A stretch of 64,000 nt of DNA. Source: JBBQWT01 sp038210375. GTDB taxonomy: Bacteria > Acidobacteriota > Terriglobia > Terriglobales > Acidobacteriaceae. This document shows positions 1-9,070 of the stretch, in pieces. Location: contig JBBQWT010000002.1 in NCBI GenBank assembly GCA_038210375.1, positions 124,001 to 188,000 on the forward strand, given 5' to 3'. The notes under the pieces are model-generated. The model saw nothing but the letters and a program-made list of their open reading frames with translations. It was not told the origin of the DNA and ran no database searches. Positions within the stretch are counted from its first letter, which is position 1. Each line of letters begins with the position of its first letter. The translations under genes and the position numbers were made by a program.

Positions 1-130
1 TGCGATTCACCGCGTTGGTGCCGCCACCGCCCACGCCGATGACCTTGATCTTGGCGTGGTTTCCCGGATCTTCGTTAAATTGGATCCTTACCGCTTTGTC
101 TTTCTCTTCTTCGTTTTCGCGCTTGCTCAT
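1..130 (-). CDS. ftsZ: Cell division protein FtsZ, N-terminal part (runs off the left edge)
   Basis: Tubulin-like GTPase that polymerises into the Z ring at mid-cell. Only the first 43 codons are in the window. The start ATG is the complement of 128-130. The translation begins MSKRENEEEKDKAVRIQF and reaches the conserved IKVIGVGGGGTNAVNR segment, the first glycine-rich nucleotide-binding loop of FtsZ. It lies 124 bp downstream of ftsA in the same direction, the usual ftsQ-ftsA-ftsZ order. The identification is firm despite the truncation, because the GGGGTNAVNR motif is diagnostic for the family. Confidence 0.95.
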   Translation of the reverse strand, partial: MSKRENEEEKDKAVRIQFNEDPGNHAKIKVIGVGGGGTNAVNR

Positions 131-254
131 GGCAGTCAGGTTTCCCGGAAAAGTTATCAGGCCTCAGCCTGTTCATCTTAAACGCAAACTTGCGGCAGGG
201 CTGGTCTCGCCGAGGAAAAATTCCTGGCTGCACCGCGCTCCCTGCGGGACCCTA

Positions 255-1505
255 TTACGGTGAACCTCCGAATAGACTCTTCAGCCGGCTGCCCAAACCA
301 CGCTCTTTTACATTGCGCGACTGGCGCCCTCGTTCCGCATACAGCAGTAACCCGATGACGGTGGCGTATTCCGGCTCTGCCAGCTCTACCGGCAGCCGCG
401 CCACCGGCATGGGAAACGCCAGCCTCGCGGGCCGCTCCAATTCCTGCTCGGCGATTTCGGCGAGTCCCGGCAGCCGCGCGCCCCCTCCGGTCAGCACGAT
501 GCCCGCGCCGATCGAATCCAGCACGCCGCCCTGCCTGAGATTTTCCCGCACCAGCTCGAAGAGCTCGATGGCGCGCGGCTCCAGAATCTCCGCCAGCAGC
601 CTCTGCGACATCAGCCGCGATGGCCGATCGCCCACCGCCGGCACCTCGATCTCGTTGCCCGCCGGCACCCGGTCGATGATCGCCGAGCCGAATACCCGCT
701 TGATTTTTTCAGCCTCCGCCAGCGGCGTGCGCAATCCCACGGCCACATCATTGGTGAAATGGTCGCCGCCTATCGGGACCACTCCACTATGAGCGACCGC
801 TCCTTCGAAAAAAACCACGATATCGGTCGATCCGGCGCCGATGTCGGCCAGGCAAACTCCCAGTTCCCGCTCGTCAGCTTTCAAAGTGCAGTCGGCGCAC
901 GCCAGCGCTTCAAAGACCGCGTCGTCCACGTGGATGCCCGCGCGGTTGATGACGGTCACCACATTCTGGGTGACCGTCGAGGTGCCCGTGACCATGTGCA
1001 GGTTTACTTCCAGCCGGGTGCCGGTCATACCCGCGGGGTCGCGGATGCTGCCCTGCTGGTCGATGATGAATTCCTGGGGCAGCAGGTGCAGCACGGTGCG
1101 GTCTGGAGGCAATGCCACCGACCGCGCTTTGTCCACCGCCTGCCTGATGTCTTCGCGGGTAATCTCTCGCGGGCGCACACCCAGGGCGATCCCGCCGCGG
1201 CTGTTCACCCCTTTGATATGGATTCCGCCCACCCCCACCACCACGTGTTCCACCGCGGTCTGCGCCACCCGCTCGGCCTCTTCCACTGCCCGCTGGATGG
1301 ATGCGCCCGCCTTTTCCAGGTCGACGATCGCGCCCTTGCGGGAGCCCCGCGATTCGCTCATCCCATGACCGCGATAGCGCAAGCCGTTTTCAGTGATCTC
1401 GCCCACCAGGGCAATGGTCTTGGCGCTGCCCACATCCACCACCGCCAATACGCTGGGATGCTGTTTGCTGATGGGCCGGTTTTTATTCTCATTCTGCTGC
1501 ATCAT
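255..1505 (-). CDS. ftsA: Cell division protein FtsA
   Basis: Actin-like ATPase that tethers FtsZ filaments to the membrane. The 416 residues match the usual FtsA length. Visible signatures are the phosphate-1 loop VVDVGSAKTIALVGE near residues 22-36, the phosphate-2 region LADIGAGSTDIVVFF in the middle, and the adenosine motif IVLTGGGARLPGL near residue 345. The C-terminus ends in a short basic amphipathic stretch (LGSRLKSLFGG), the expected membrane-targeting helix. The gene follows ftsQ by 27 bp and precedes ftsZ. Two adjacent ATG codons (1503-1505 and 1500-1502) could start it; the first is used here. Confidence 0.96.
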   Translation of the reverse strand: MMQQNENKNRPISKQHPSVLAVVDVGSAKTIALVGEITENGLRYRGHGMSESRGSRKGAIVDLEKAGASIQRAVEEAERVAQTAVEHVVVGVGGIHIKGVNSRGGIALGVRPREITREDIRQAVDKARSVALPPDRTVLHLLPQEFIIDQQGSIRDPAGMTGTRLEVNLHMVTGTSTVTQNVVTVINRAGIHVDDAVFEALACADCTLKADERELGVCLADIGAGSTDIVVFFEGAVAHSGVVPIGGDHFTNDVAVGLRTPLAEAEKIKRVFGSAIIDRVPAGNEIEVPAVGDRPSRLMSQRLLAEILEPRAIELFELVRENLRQGGVLDSIGAGIVLTGGGARLPGLAEIAEQELERPARLAFPMPVARLPVELAEPEYATVIGLLLYAERGRQSRNVKERGLGSRLKSLFGGSP

Positions 1506-1532
1506 CAGGCGAGGCTTTGGGTTTCCGCGGGC

Positions 1533-2621
1533 TTAGGGGTGTGCGATTTCGGGCCGCGTATTCACCACCGGCGGCTTCTTCGAGGCATGCGCCGCCGGCT
1601 TCGAGTGGGCATGGATGCTTGCCGGAACCGCCGGCGCGCCGGCCGGAGATTGTTTCTGTTTGGCTTCAGGGACCACTCCGGCATCGGGATTGACGATGAT
1701 CTGGTGTTCGTACCGCAGATCAACCGATGCCAGGTTGGGAAATTGCTGGCGCCATTCTCCAAGGTGGGCGATGTAAACCTTGTAGCGCGGCAAAAAGTTG
1801 GCGTCCCCCAGGTGGACCAGCACTGAATTATCCGGCCCGGCGCCGGTGATCTTGAGGTCATCGGGATCGGAAATGTCAACTTCGCTCAAGTCCTGCGAAT
1901 AATGAGCGCCTTCGGAATCGAGGTCGCGCATCAGGTTGCCATAAATTCTCATGCGCGCTGCGCGGGTCGACGCGGGCTCATTTTCCCCCAGTCCCGCGAT
2001 GACCGGGAAGGAGTGTTTGATGCGCTGGTGCGCGGGGATGTCCATAACCACGCCGCTGCGGTCCACATACGCAATCCGCGAGCCAATGCGAACAAATGCC
2101 ACCGGAATGCGCTCGCGCACCAGGACCCTGAGGCGGTCGGGAAGCAGACGCATCACGGTGGCCGATTCAACCCAGGGAATTTCTTCGATCTGCCGCTTAT
2201 GTTCGTTCAAGGACACGTAGAAAATGTTGCGGCCGATGTCGCCGCCCAGCGTCTCAAGAATCTGCTTTCGGGCCACGTCATGCAGGCCTATGATCTCAAT
2301 GTTGTCTCGCGAAGCCACCAGAAAACGCCAGGAGTGGGTGGCATAGGCATACACGCCGTAGGCCGCTCCCACCGCCAGCCCCACCAGTACCAGGCTCAGA
2401 AGCGCCGACCTGATGCGCTGCGCGGTCCGCGCGGCCAACGCTCCGCGGCGCACCGAAACCCGTTTTTGTCCGCGCAGGAACTGGGGTTCGTCATCAATCT
2501 CAATGTCGGCGGCGCGGTCATCGATTTCGTCCACCAGATAGTCATCGGCCGCCCCGCGCGCAGAAGTTTTGCGCGCTGCGGGGTTCGATTGCCCGGATTG
2601 TTTTTGCGTGTCGCGCGCCAT
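1533..2621 (-). CDS. ftsQ: Cell division protein FtsQ (POTRA domain)
   Basis: Bitopic divisome protein that links early and late division proteins. The 362 residues comprise a charged, Asp/Glu-rich cytoplasmic N-terminus (about 1-60), an Arg-rich stretch, one membrane helix around residues 72-92 (ALLSLVLVGLAVGAAYGVYA), then a POTRA domain beginning near IEIIGLHDVARKQILETLGG. The typical FtsQ pattern of IPWVESATVMRLLPDRLRV and then a conserved ERIPVAF segment follows. The tail after about residue 310 is Pro/Ala/Lys-rich and probably disordered. It is the first gene of the visible division operon; no murC, murB or ddl lies upstream, and the next gene upstream is a TonB-dependent receptor. Confidence 0.93.
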   Translation of the reverse strand: MARDTQKQSGQSNPAARKTSARGAADDYLVDEIDDRAADIEIDDEPQFLRGQKRVSVRRGALAARTAQRIRSALLSLVLVGLAVGAAYGVYAYATHSWRFLVASRDNIEIIGLHDVARKQILETLGGDIGRNIFYVSLNEHKRQIEEIPWVESATVMRLLPDRLRVLVRERIPVAFVRIGSRIAYVDRSGVVMDIPAHQRIKHSFPVIAGLGENEPASTRAARMRIYGNLMRDLDSEGAHYSQDLSEVDISDPDDLKITGAGPDNSVLVHLGDANFLPRYKVYIAHLGEWRQQFPNLASVDLRYEHQIIVNPDAGVVPEAKQKQSPAGAPAVPASIHAHSKPAAHASKKPPVVNTRPEIAHP

Positions 2622-2720
2622 GATTTGGATGAGGCTTCAGGCTTAATGCAGCCGGAAATAAATATAACTGCTTTTGATAATGGTTGGGTATATGGATTCG
2701 TGGTTCCACTTTGAGCGGGG

Positions 2721-2747
2721 AAAAAAAATGGGGCCCCGAAGGGCCCC
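2721..2747 (-). terminator. Rho-independent terminator of the TonB-dependent receptor gene
   Basis: Read on the minus strand, a 7-bp perfect GC stem (GGGGCCC / GGGCCCC) closes a TTCG tetraloop and is followed by A then eight T. It begins 23 bp after the receptor stop codon. The UUCG loop and long U tract make a textbook intrinsic terminator. Confidence 0.92.
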
Positions 2748-2751
2748 GAAG

Positions 2752-2773
2752 CTAAACCTGAAAGCAGGTTTAG
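2752..2773. other. Inverted repeat spanning the receptor stop codon
   Basis: Nine-base arms CTAAACCTG and CAGGTTTAG around an AAAG loop. The receptor stop codon lies within the right arm, immediately upstream of the terminator on the minus strand. It could stabilise the mRNA 3' end or act as an auxiliary terminator stem; there is no T tract of its own. Confidence 0.6.
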
Positions 2774-5700
2774 AAAATGAACTTCAGTGAAAGTTGAAGG
2801 GTGCGGGAGTTGCTTGGGAAAGTCACCTGGGGCTGGTTGAAGATCGCAGAGCCCGCGGTGAGGTAGCTTTTAGTGGTCGCATCCGTAACCCCGATCGAAT
2901 TGATCTGGTTGATGCTGCCGGGGATAAATTGGGGATGGTTGAAGAGGTTCAGGAACTGGGCGCCCAGTTCAAACTTCATCCGCTCATTGACCGAGAGGCG
3001 CTTCAGAATGTTCAGATCGATATTGTCGATCGGATTGATCTGCAGCGTATTGCGCCCGCCATTGGTGATGGTCCCGGGGCGTGCCTTGATGTACTGGGCA
3101 TTGGGATTGAGCGCAAGGTAAGCGACGGTGACTCCGGCGGAATTCAACAAAGCCTTGGTGTCGCTGCCCGTGCCCTTTACGCCGGCGGGGTTAATAATGG
3201 TGCGGTCGCCTGCGTTGTCGCCGTTGAGGTTGGCATCCTGGGCGCTCTGCACGGTTGCCCATTCGCCGGTCTGGTAGGTGTAAATCGGAGCGATCTCGTA
3301 GTTGCCCAGAATGTTCCTCTGGAACCAGTTGCCGCCCTTGAAGAATGGAACGTCGTAAATGACCTGCATGGTCACGCGGTGGGCGTGATCGAGGACGGAG
3401 TTGCCCCGATCATTGGCGACGTTTTGGAAGTCCTGGGGACGACGAGGCGCGATGACCGTGGAGAAGAAGTCAGCGGTGCCGTTATCGATGGTGTGGCTCC
3501 AGGTCCAGGCTGCCTGGAACTGCAGTCCGTTGCTGAAACGCCGGTTCAACTGGGTCGCCAGGCCGTTGTAGTTGGAGGCGCCCAGCGGCAGGAAGCCAAC
3601 GATCGGGTTAGTGAACCCGGCCGCGGCAAAGGCCGGCAATATGTTGGAACGCGCCTTGATAGTGGTCAACGTATTGGGCAGTGCGTCCAATTGGGCTTGG
3701 GTGGGCGCACTAAGGTACGTCGGCAGGAAATGGGTGGAATCGACGCGCGGTTGAATGTTAAGGCGGTTCTGGGCATCAAGGTGAATGCCGCGGCTTCCCA
3801 GGTAGCGCACTTCAACCGTGTAGTTGGTCAGGAAGGAGTGCTGAATTCCCAGGTTCCACTGCTCCGAGTAAGGAAGCTGCTGGATCGGAGGAAGGTAGCT
3901 GGAAGTCGCTGCCCGGGCCTGGGCGGCAGTCAATACACTGATGCCGGTCTGGCCGGAGGGTTTGATTCCGCCGCTACCGAGAAAGGGAGCGCCTGCTGCG
4001 GGGCATCCGGGGTTGGCCGCATCAGGGCAGTCAGCGGTGGCCCCGATTTGCGGCGGACGCGAGAGCACGCCGATGTTGTCATAGGAGACGTCATACCCTA
4101 TGCCGAAACCTCCGCGGATGGCGGTGTCGCCCTTCGAACCAATCGTCCAGGCAAAACCGATGCGGGGCATGAAATTGGTCTTGTTGGCATGCGGCGCCGC
4201 AAAAGTGATTAAGCCGGGCACGCTGGCTACTGCATTCAAGCTCTGTTGACGCTGGCCAACAGGGACAGTGGTGTATTCGTGACGCAACCCAAGGTTCAGG
4301 GTGAAGTTGGGAAGCACCTTCCATACGTCGTTCACGAATGAGTAGAAGGCGATCTGGTCACCGGAGTATCCCACGGTGCCGAAGCTGCGCTCGGCGAAAA
4401 CCGGGGTGGCGTCGTTCAGGAAATTGTTCAAGGTATCGAATTCGTAATCGCCCCGCGCGCGCTGGATGAATTTCTGCGGGGAAATGTACTTTCGGCCTTC
4501 GGCGCCGAACTTGAAGCTGTGCTTGCCCTTGATCCAGCTTACGTTGTCCACAACCTGGTAGAAGTTCTGCTCCGAAAACTGCGGCGCGTTGGGGTCGGGA
4601 CCGATGTTCAAACCGAGGTTATCCACCGCCACGTTGGGGAAAGCGTCGAGGCCGGGAAATTTGAAGTTGGGGACTGAGTAGTTGTAGCCGTAACGGTTGA
4701 ACCCCAGCCGCAGTTCATTGTTGACCGACGGGGTGAACGTGTGGAACTCGCTGATGTTGGCGAGGTGGGATGATACCGGCAGGCTGGTGTAGAAAACCGG
4801 CAACTGCGCGGATGTGTCGATGAAAGCGGTCTTATTGTAAATGTAACGCCCACGGATCTGATCGCTATCGCTGATGTTGTAATCCATCGATGTGATCAAA
4901 GCGCGGCTGTTGCTGAAGTTCGGAGCCACGATCGGCAACACGCCAACCTGCACCGGAACTCCGCTAACCAGGACCGTGCCTGGGCAAGACGCTACGCCCT
5001 TCACACACGCCGTCGGAGCGGTGGCATATTGTTTCAGGACCGAAATGTTATTTGCGGAAAGACCAGGGATACCGCCGATGGTGGCAAAACCCGCTGCCGT
5101 CGGCGCGAAAACTGCCGAAGCCGGAGTGGACGCCTGACCAATCGGTTGATATTCGTAGTTGGCGAAGAAAAATAACTTGTTGCGGAAAATCGGACCGCCA
5201 ATCTGGCCGCCAAAACGGTTGTTGTCGTAGCGCGGGTTCTTCGTAATTCCCTGGTTCTTGCGGGAAACGTCGATCGCGTTGAAGTTGCGGTTTTGCAGGT
5301 ACTCGTACGCGCGGCCGTGGAAGCTGTTGGTTCCGCTGAGGATGACGGTGTTGAACTGGCCGCCCGTGGAGTGGCCGAATTCAGGGCTGAACTGGTTCTG
5401 CAGCAGGGTGAAGTTACCCACCGCATCGTTGGGGACATAGGTCAAAGGACCGGTGACTCCCTTATCGTTGTTGTCAACGCCTTCAATGGTGAAGTTGTTG
5501 TTGCGCGGCCGCTGGCCGCCAACCGAGGGGCCGGTGCCGGCGCCGACGCCGCCACTGCTGCCGACACCGGACTGCAGAAGCGAGAGGTTCAATACACCCA
5601 GGCCAACGCTGGCCGTGGGCAGATCCTGCGCCTGCTTGGTGTCATAAGTGGTCGAAACCTGTGCCGTGGTGGTGTCAATTGCCGGCGCCACGTCGGTCAC

Positions 5701-6057
5701 ATCAACGGTGGTGGCGACTTCGCCAAGGCCGAGCGTGATGCGCGCATTGTTGGCTTTGTTCAAATCGACGGTGACGCCTTTTACTGTTTCCGCGCCGAAA
5801 CCGGTCGCGCTGGCGGTAACGTCATAAAGTCCGATGGGAAGGTTGGAAAAACGATACTCTCCGCCGGCATTGGTGGTTGTGCTGGCTTTGACGTTGGTCC
5901 CTTCGTTGACGACGGTGATCGCCGCATTGGGCACAACCGCGCCCGTTTTATCCACTACCAAACCGACCAGATCACCGCTTACTGCTTGTCCAACCGCGAA
6001 GCTCGCGAGCAGTAAAACCAGTGCCGTGACGGCAAAAATCTTGAATTTTAACGCCAT
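2770..6057 (-). CDS. TonB-dependent receptor with N-terminal carboxypeptidase-regulatory domain (Oar-like)
   Basis: Outer-membrane beta-barrel of the large Oar/SusC-like type that is expanded in Acidobacteriota; the substrate is unknown, probably a glycan, peptide or metal complex. An N-terminal signal peptide (about 1-23) is followed by a CarboxypepD_reg-like beta-sandwich (VVDKTGAVVPNAAITV ... YRFSNLPIGLYDV, about 30-110). The plug region then shows the typical RPRNNNFTIEGVDNND and SPEFGHSTGGQFN motifs. A long Tyr/Asn-rich barrel ends in the aromatic LSLKFIF, the signal for barrel assembly. An AGGAG ribosome site lies 11 bases before the ATG. It is transcribed alone with its own terminator. 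Confidence 0.93.
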   Translation of the reverse strand: MALKFKIFAVTALVLLLASFAVGQAVSGDLVGLVVDKTGAVVPNAAITVVNEGTNVKASTTTNAGGEYRFSNLPIGLYDVTASATGFGAETVKGVTVDLNKANNARITLGLGEVATTVDVTDVAPAIDTTTAQVSTTYDTKQAQDLPTASVGLGVLNLSLLQSGVGSSGGVGAGTGPSVGGQRPRNNNFTIEGVDNNDKGVTGPLTYVPNDAVGNFTLLQNQFSPEFGHSTGGQFNTVILSGTNSFHGRAYEYLQNRNFNAIDVSRKNQGITKNPRYDNNRFGGQIGGPIFRNKLFFFANYEYQPIGQASTPASAVFAPTAAGFATIGGIPGLSANNISVLKQYATAPTACVKGVASCPGTVLVSGVPVQVGVLPIVAPNFSNSRALITSMDYNISDSDQIRGRYIYNKTAFIDTSAQLPVFYTSLPVSSHLANISEFHTFTPSVNNELRLGFNRYGYNYSVPNFKFPGLDAFPNVAVDNLGLNIGPDPNAPQFSEQNFYQVVDNVSWIKGKHSFKFGAEGRKYISPQKFIQRARGDYEFDTLNNFLNDATPVFAERSFGTVGYSGDQIAFYSFVNDVWKVLPNFTLNLGLRHEYTTVPVGQRQQSLNAVASVPGLITFAAPHANKTNFMPRIGFAWTIGSKGDTAIRGGFGIGYDVSYDNIGVLSRPPQIGATADCPDAANPGCPAAGAPFLGSGGIKPSGQTGISVLTAAQARAATSSYLPPIQQLPYSEQWNLGIQHSFLTNYTVEVRYLGSRGIHLDAQNRLNIQPRVDSTHFLPTYLSAPTQAQLDALPNTLTTIKARSNILPAFAAAGFTNPIVGFLPLGASNYNGLATQLNRRFSNGLQFQAAWTWSHTIDNGTADFFSTVIAPRRPQDFQNVANDRGNSVLDHAHRVTMQVIYDVPFFKGGNWFQRNILGNYEIAPIYTYQTGEWATVQSAQDANLNGDNAGDRTIINPAGVKGTGSDTKALLNSAGVTVAYLALNPNAQYIKARPGTITNGGRNTLQINPIDNIDLNILKRLSVNERMKFELGAQFLNLFNHPQFIPGSINQINSIGVTDATTKSYLTAGSAIFNQPQVTFPSNSRTLQLSLKFIF

Positions 6058-6443
6058 AACTTTTTGTTCTCCTGTTTTTCGGGTTAATGCACTCGTTTAT
6101 ATTGCAATTTTGTATCCAAAATGCGCCGACGTCACACTATTCCTCAGCCACTATGCCTGCGCCATGATTAATCGGCACTTATATGCATGATTGCAAACCG
6201 GTTATCTGTTCAGACCTATGAACAAAACATCCCCGGAAGTTTTGATGCTGTCGGGTCTTTTGCCCCCCAATCTATTCAAAACATATGATTTTTAGTAGGA
6301 CGTGAGTCCCAGAGTTCTCAATTGCGGATTTACGCCGGCGGAATCGGCACCGCAACACGAGTCTTAAGAGGGTGAAAAATCTCCTCACCTCTAACCAGAA
6401 AAAAGCCGCCCAAAGGGCGGCCTCGCAAACATTTCCCCGGAAT
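6058..6443. other. Intergenic region upstream of the TonB-dependent receptor
   Basis: 386 bp without a credible gene. It is AT-richer than its surroundings in the half next to the receptor start, consistent with the receptor promoter, though I could not assign -35/-10 boxes with confidence. The part near 6405-6421 is the terminator of the small gene on the right. Confidence 0.5.
6401..6421 (-). terminator. Rho-independent terminator of the 75-residue gene
   Basis: On the minus strand a 7-bp GC stem (GCCGCCC / GGGCGGC) with a TTT loop is followed by a run of T. It lies 23 bp after the stop codon of the small gene at 6444-6671, which supports that gene being really transcribed. Confidence 0.9.
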
Positions 6444-6671
6444 TTAGAGCGTCGATTCGATCTCAAAGCCCCAGGCTTCCAACAGTGGTTCGGGAATGTA
6501 TTTCGAATTCTTGTTGCGGCGCGCCCATTCCCGCAATCGCGTTGACCGGACGTACTGGTCCGGCTCCAGTTTGTATTCTTTCACCGCCTGCTCAAAAGAC
6601 GTTACTGTTGGCACCACCGGCCCAATCGGTTCCGGTTTTCCCCAGTTTGGATTTCCCCGCCGTTTCGCCAT
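6444..6671 (-). CDS. Small conserved-looking protein of unknown function (75 residues)
   Basis: I do not recognise a named family. The protein starts MAKRRGNPNWGKPEPIGP, is basic and Pro-rich at the N-terminus, and continues with a soluble, amphipathic, probably helical part (FEQAVKEYKLEPDQYVRSTRLREWARRNKNSKYIPE) ending in GFEIESTL. There is no signal peptide or membrane segment. The AAAGGG ribosome site ahead of the ATG and the strong terminator behind the stop support a real single-gene transcript. The basic N-terminus could bind nucleic acid, but this is a guess. Confidence 0.75.
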   Translation of the reverse strand: MAKRRGNPNWGKPEPIGPVVPTVTSFEQAVKEYKLEPDQYVRSTRLREWARRNKNSKYIPEPLLEAWGFEIESTL

Positions 6672-6915
6672 AGTTATGATTCCCTTTCGCAGTTCTTACC
6701 CTGCCGCAGATTTTCCCACCTAGTTGGATGGGTCTCAAGGCCCTGAGGATGCGTCTTGTTTTTCTCTTTACACGCTGAGAATAAAACCTTGGAAGGCCCA
6801 AATCTGTGCAATTTTGCTCACCATTGCACCCTGGGAAGCTTACCAGTAGTCAGGGCTAAAGTTAATGGAATGTTGCGAATGCCGGGATTAGCATGATTCG
6901 GAAGCCGCCAGTCTC

Positions 6916-7941
6916 TCATGCTCCCGGATGAATGGCGCGCATCGCCCAGAAAACCACGGCGGCAACCGCTGCGGCGGCTGGAATGGTCAGCAACCAGGCC
7001 CACACAATTCGCTTGGCGACTCCCCATCGCACGGCCGACAAGCGCCGCGTCGAACCTACCCCGATGATGGCCCCGGTGATGGTGTGGGTGGTGCTCACGG
7101 GAATGCCGGCGCGGGCGGTCAGAATGAGCGTGATCGCGCCCGCAGTCTCGGCGCAAAAACCGCCCACCGGCTTCAGCTTGGTTATTTTCGACCCCATCGT
7201 ATGCACGATTCGCCAGCCACCGAAATAAGTGCCTAACGCAATCGCAGCGTGCGCAGCCAGAATGATGTACCAGTGATAAATACCCCACCCGCCGGCCATC
7301 TCCTGCTTGGTCATGAATCCCCCGGTCACCAGCGCGCCGGCAATGATGCCCATGGTTTTCTGGGCATCGCTGCCGCCGTGTCCGTAGCTGAAAGCGGCCG
7401 CCGAAAGAAGCTGCAGTTTACGGAACCACTTGTCCACCTGACGGGGAGGCTTTTTTTCGAATATCCATGAAATCGCGACCATCAGGCCCAGCCCCAGCGA
7501 GAGTCCAATAAACGGCGCCAGAAATATGTACAGGACCGGAAGATACCATCCCTTCAAAATGATCACCTTGAAGCCCGAACGGGCAATAGCCGCACCGCCA
7601 TAACCTCCCATCAGGGCGTGGGATGAAGAAGTCGGCAGGCCGAAATACCAGGTGATCAAGTCCCAGACAATGGCGCCGATCAGCCCGGCCAGGATTACAT
7701 ACGGAGTCACTTCTTCGAGATGCACCAGGCCCTTTCCCATGGTCTTGGCCACTGCTGTGCCCAGGAAAAAAGCCGCGACAAAATTGAAGAACGCCGCCCA
7801 GATCACCGCGATCCTTGGGGAAAGTACGCGCGTTGATACTACCGTGGCGATGCTGTTGGCGGCGTCGTGAAAACCGTTGATGAAGTCGAACACCAGCGCC
7901 ACCACGACGATGATGATTACCAGAATGCTCGCGTTGCTCAA
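6916..7941 (-). CDS. Inorganic phosphate transporter, PiT family
   Basis: Inner-membrane low-affinity phosphate (metal-phosphate) symporter. The 341-residue protein is highly hydrophobic with about ten membrane segments. It carries both halves of the PiT inverted duplication: the N-terminal GFHDAANSIATVVSTR signature near residue 23, and the C-terminal counterpart with GFCAETAGAITLILTARAGIPVSTTHTI. The stretch SYGHGGSDAQKTMGII also matches the family. It lies 34 bp downstream of the DUF47/PhoU-like gene in the same direction, the common pit-accessory-protein operon. The start context around 7941 is unremarkable. Confidence 0.95.
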   Translation of the reverse strand: MSNASILVIIIVVVALVFDFINGFHDAANSIATVVSTRVLSPRIAVIWAAFFNFVAAFFLGTAVAKTMGKGLVHLEEVTPYVILAGLIGAIVWDLITWYFGLPTSSSHALMGGYGGAAIARSGFKVIILKGWYLPVLYIFLAPFIGLSLGLGLMVAISWIFEKKPPRQVDKWFRKLQLLSAAAFSYGHGGSDAQKTMGIIAGALVTGGFMTKQEMAGGWGIYHWYIILAAHAAIALGTYFGGWRIVHTMGSKITKLKPVGGFCAETAGAITLILTARAGIPVSTTHTITGAIIGVGSTRRLSAVRWGVAKRIVWAWLLTIPAAAAVAAVVFWAMRAIHPGA

Positions 7942-7975
7942 TTTTGGCGGCTCCTCACGAGGTCAATCGGGGGAA

Positions 7976-8590
7976 TCAAGTGCTCTTTAAAATCACGGCC
8001 TCGAGGACGTTGGCCGCATCTTCGGCCTTGTCGGTTGCTGATTCCAGGGTCTCGTATAGTTCTTTCAGCTTGATCAACGCGATGGGATCGGTTTCAGTCT
8101 GAAACAACTGGCCGATCGCCTTGCGCCCGATGCCGTCCGCCACATTTTCCAGGCGGTTGATTTCGACGCACCGTTCCAGCACGCCCTCCTGGCGCTCCAG
8201 GCCCGAAACCGCACTCGCCAGCTCTGCGCATTGCGCGATGATCACGTCCGCGAGCTCGATGGCCGCGGGCGGCGCCGCCTGAATCTTATAGAGCAGGATG
8301 CGTTCCCCCGCCGAATATAGAAAATCCAGCACATCGTCCAGGGACGAAGCCAGCCGATGAATGTCTTCGCGGTCGAATGGAGTGATAAACGTCTTGTTGA
8401 GCTTGACCAGGATGGCGTGCGTCAGCTCGTCGCCGCGGTGTTCGATATCTTTCAACTGCTGCACGCGGTCATCGAGATTATCAAAGTCATCGAGGATGAG
8501 CCGCAAAAGCGCTGCCCCCCGATTCAAGTTACTCGACATCTCGGCAAACATTTCAAAGAACTTTACGTCCTTAGGCAACAGCCTGACCAT
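7976..8590 (-). CDS. DUF47 family, PhoU-like accessory protein of the phosphate transporter
   Basis: Cytoplasmic helical-bundle protein of the DUF47/Pit-accessory (TIGR00153) type, which usually sits beside PiT transporters and is thought to modulate uptake. The chosen start at 8590 gives MVRLLPKDVKFFEMFAEM, the typical N-terminus. It has a GGAG ribosome site eight bases upstream, so the longer frame (to 8653) is not favoured. The family signature FITPFDREDIHRLASSLDDVLD is present near residue 70. The protein is 204 residues, all alpha, with several acidic metal-binding candidates. Co-transcription with the PiT gene is inferred from the 34-bp gap. Confidence 0.92.
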   Translation of the reverse strand: MVRLLPKDVKFFEMFAEMSSNLNRGAALLRLILDDFDNLDDRVQQLKDIEHRGDELTHAILVKLNKTFITPFDREDIHRLASSLDDVLDFLYSAGERILLYKIQAAPPAAIELADVIIAQCAELASAVSGLERQEGVLERCVEINRLENVADGIGRKAIGQLFQTETDPIALIKLKELYETLESATDKAEDAANVLEAVILKST

Positions 8591-8713
8591 GCCAAACACT
8601 CCAGAACTCAGGGGTAAAATTTCCCGGCAAAAACGATTACTTAAGGAGTCCACACTATTTCACGGCAGGGCAATTATCGCAAACCTCTCCCCGTCGGTGG
8701 TTCCCTTCCACCC

Positions 8714-9070
8714 TCAGACCTGGTTCAGCTCCGCGGACAGCAGTTCCACGTGAAGCTGTATTTCCACCGCCGGATCCAGCTCCAGTGTCAGCACCCTCGC
8801 GTGACTATCGTAGTTCATGGTCCGGAAGAGCAGAAAACTGGGAAGGGTCCTTCCCTCGTAGCCTTTCATTTCCAGTTTAACTACCTTGGTCAGGTGTAAC
8901 TGGTACTCCGTGATCTTGGTGTGGTCGAGAATCTCGTCGCGGTCGGTGAGACGGACTATGAATTCCGGAGCGGTCAGCACGAATTGTCTTGGGTCGTTGG
9001 CGATGTAGCACCCGTGCAGCATGCTGTTGTAAATATCCAGCATTTCGCCGTTATGAGCAAAAAATGGCAT
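8714..9070 (-). CDS. Hypothetical soluble protein
   Basis: I do not recognise a family. About 118 residues from the ATG at 9070, which has GAAGGGAC upstream; a GTG at 9139 would add a 23-residue Ala/Gly/Pro-rich tail. The protein alternates hydrophobic and charged residues (FVLTAPEFIVRLTDRDEIL, VLTLELDPAVEIQLHVELL), suggesting mostly beta structure, with no signal or membrane segment. It lies upstream of the phosphate-uptake pair in the same direction, 123 bp away, so membership of that operon is uncertain. Confidence 0.65.
   Translation of the reverse strand: MPFFAHNGEMLDIYNSMLHGCYIANDPRQFVLTAPEFIVRLTDRDEILDHTKITEYQLHLTKVVKLEMKGYEGRTLPSFLLFRTMNYDSHARVLTLELDPAVEIQLHVELLSAELNQV

Noticed and set aside
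5293..6015. 240-residue plus-strand frame opposite the TonB receptor
   Set aside because: It is antisense to a clearly real receptor gene and has typical shadow composition.
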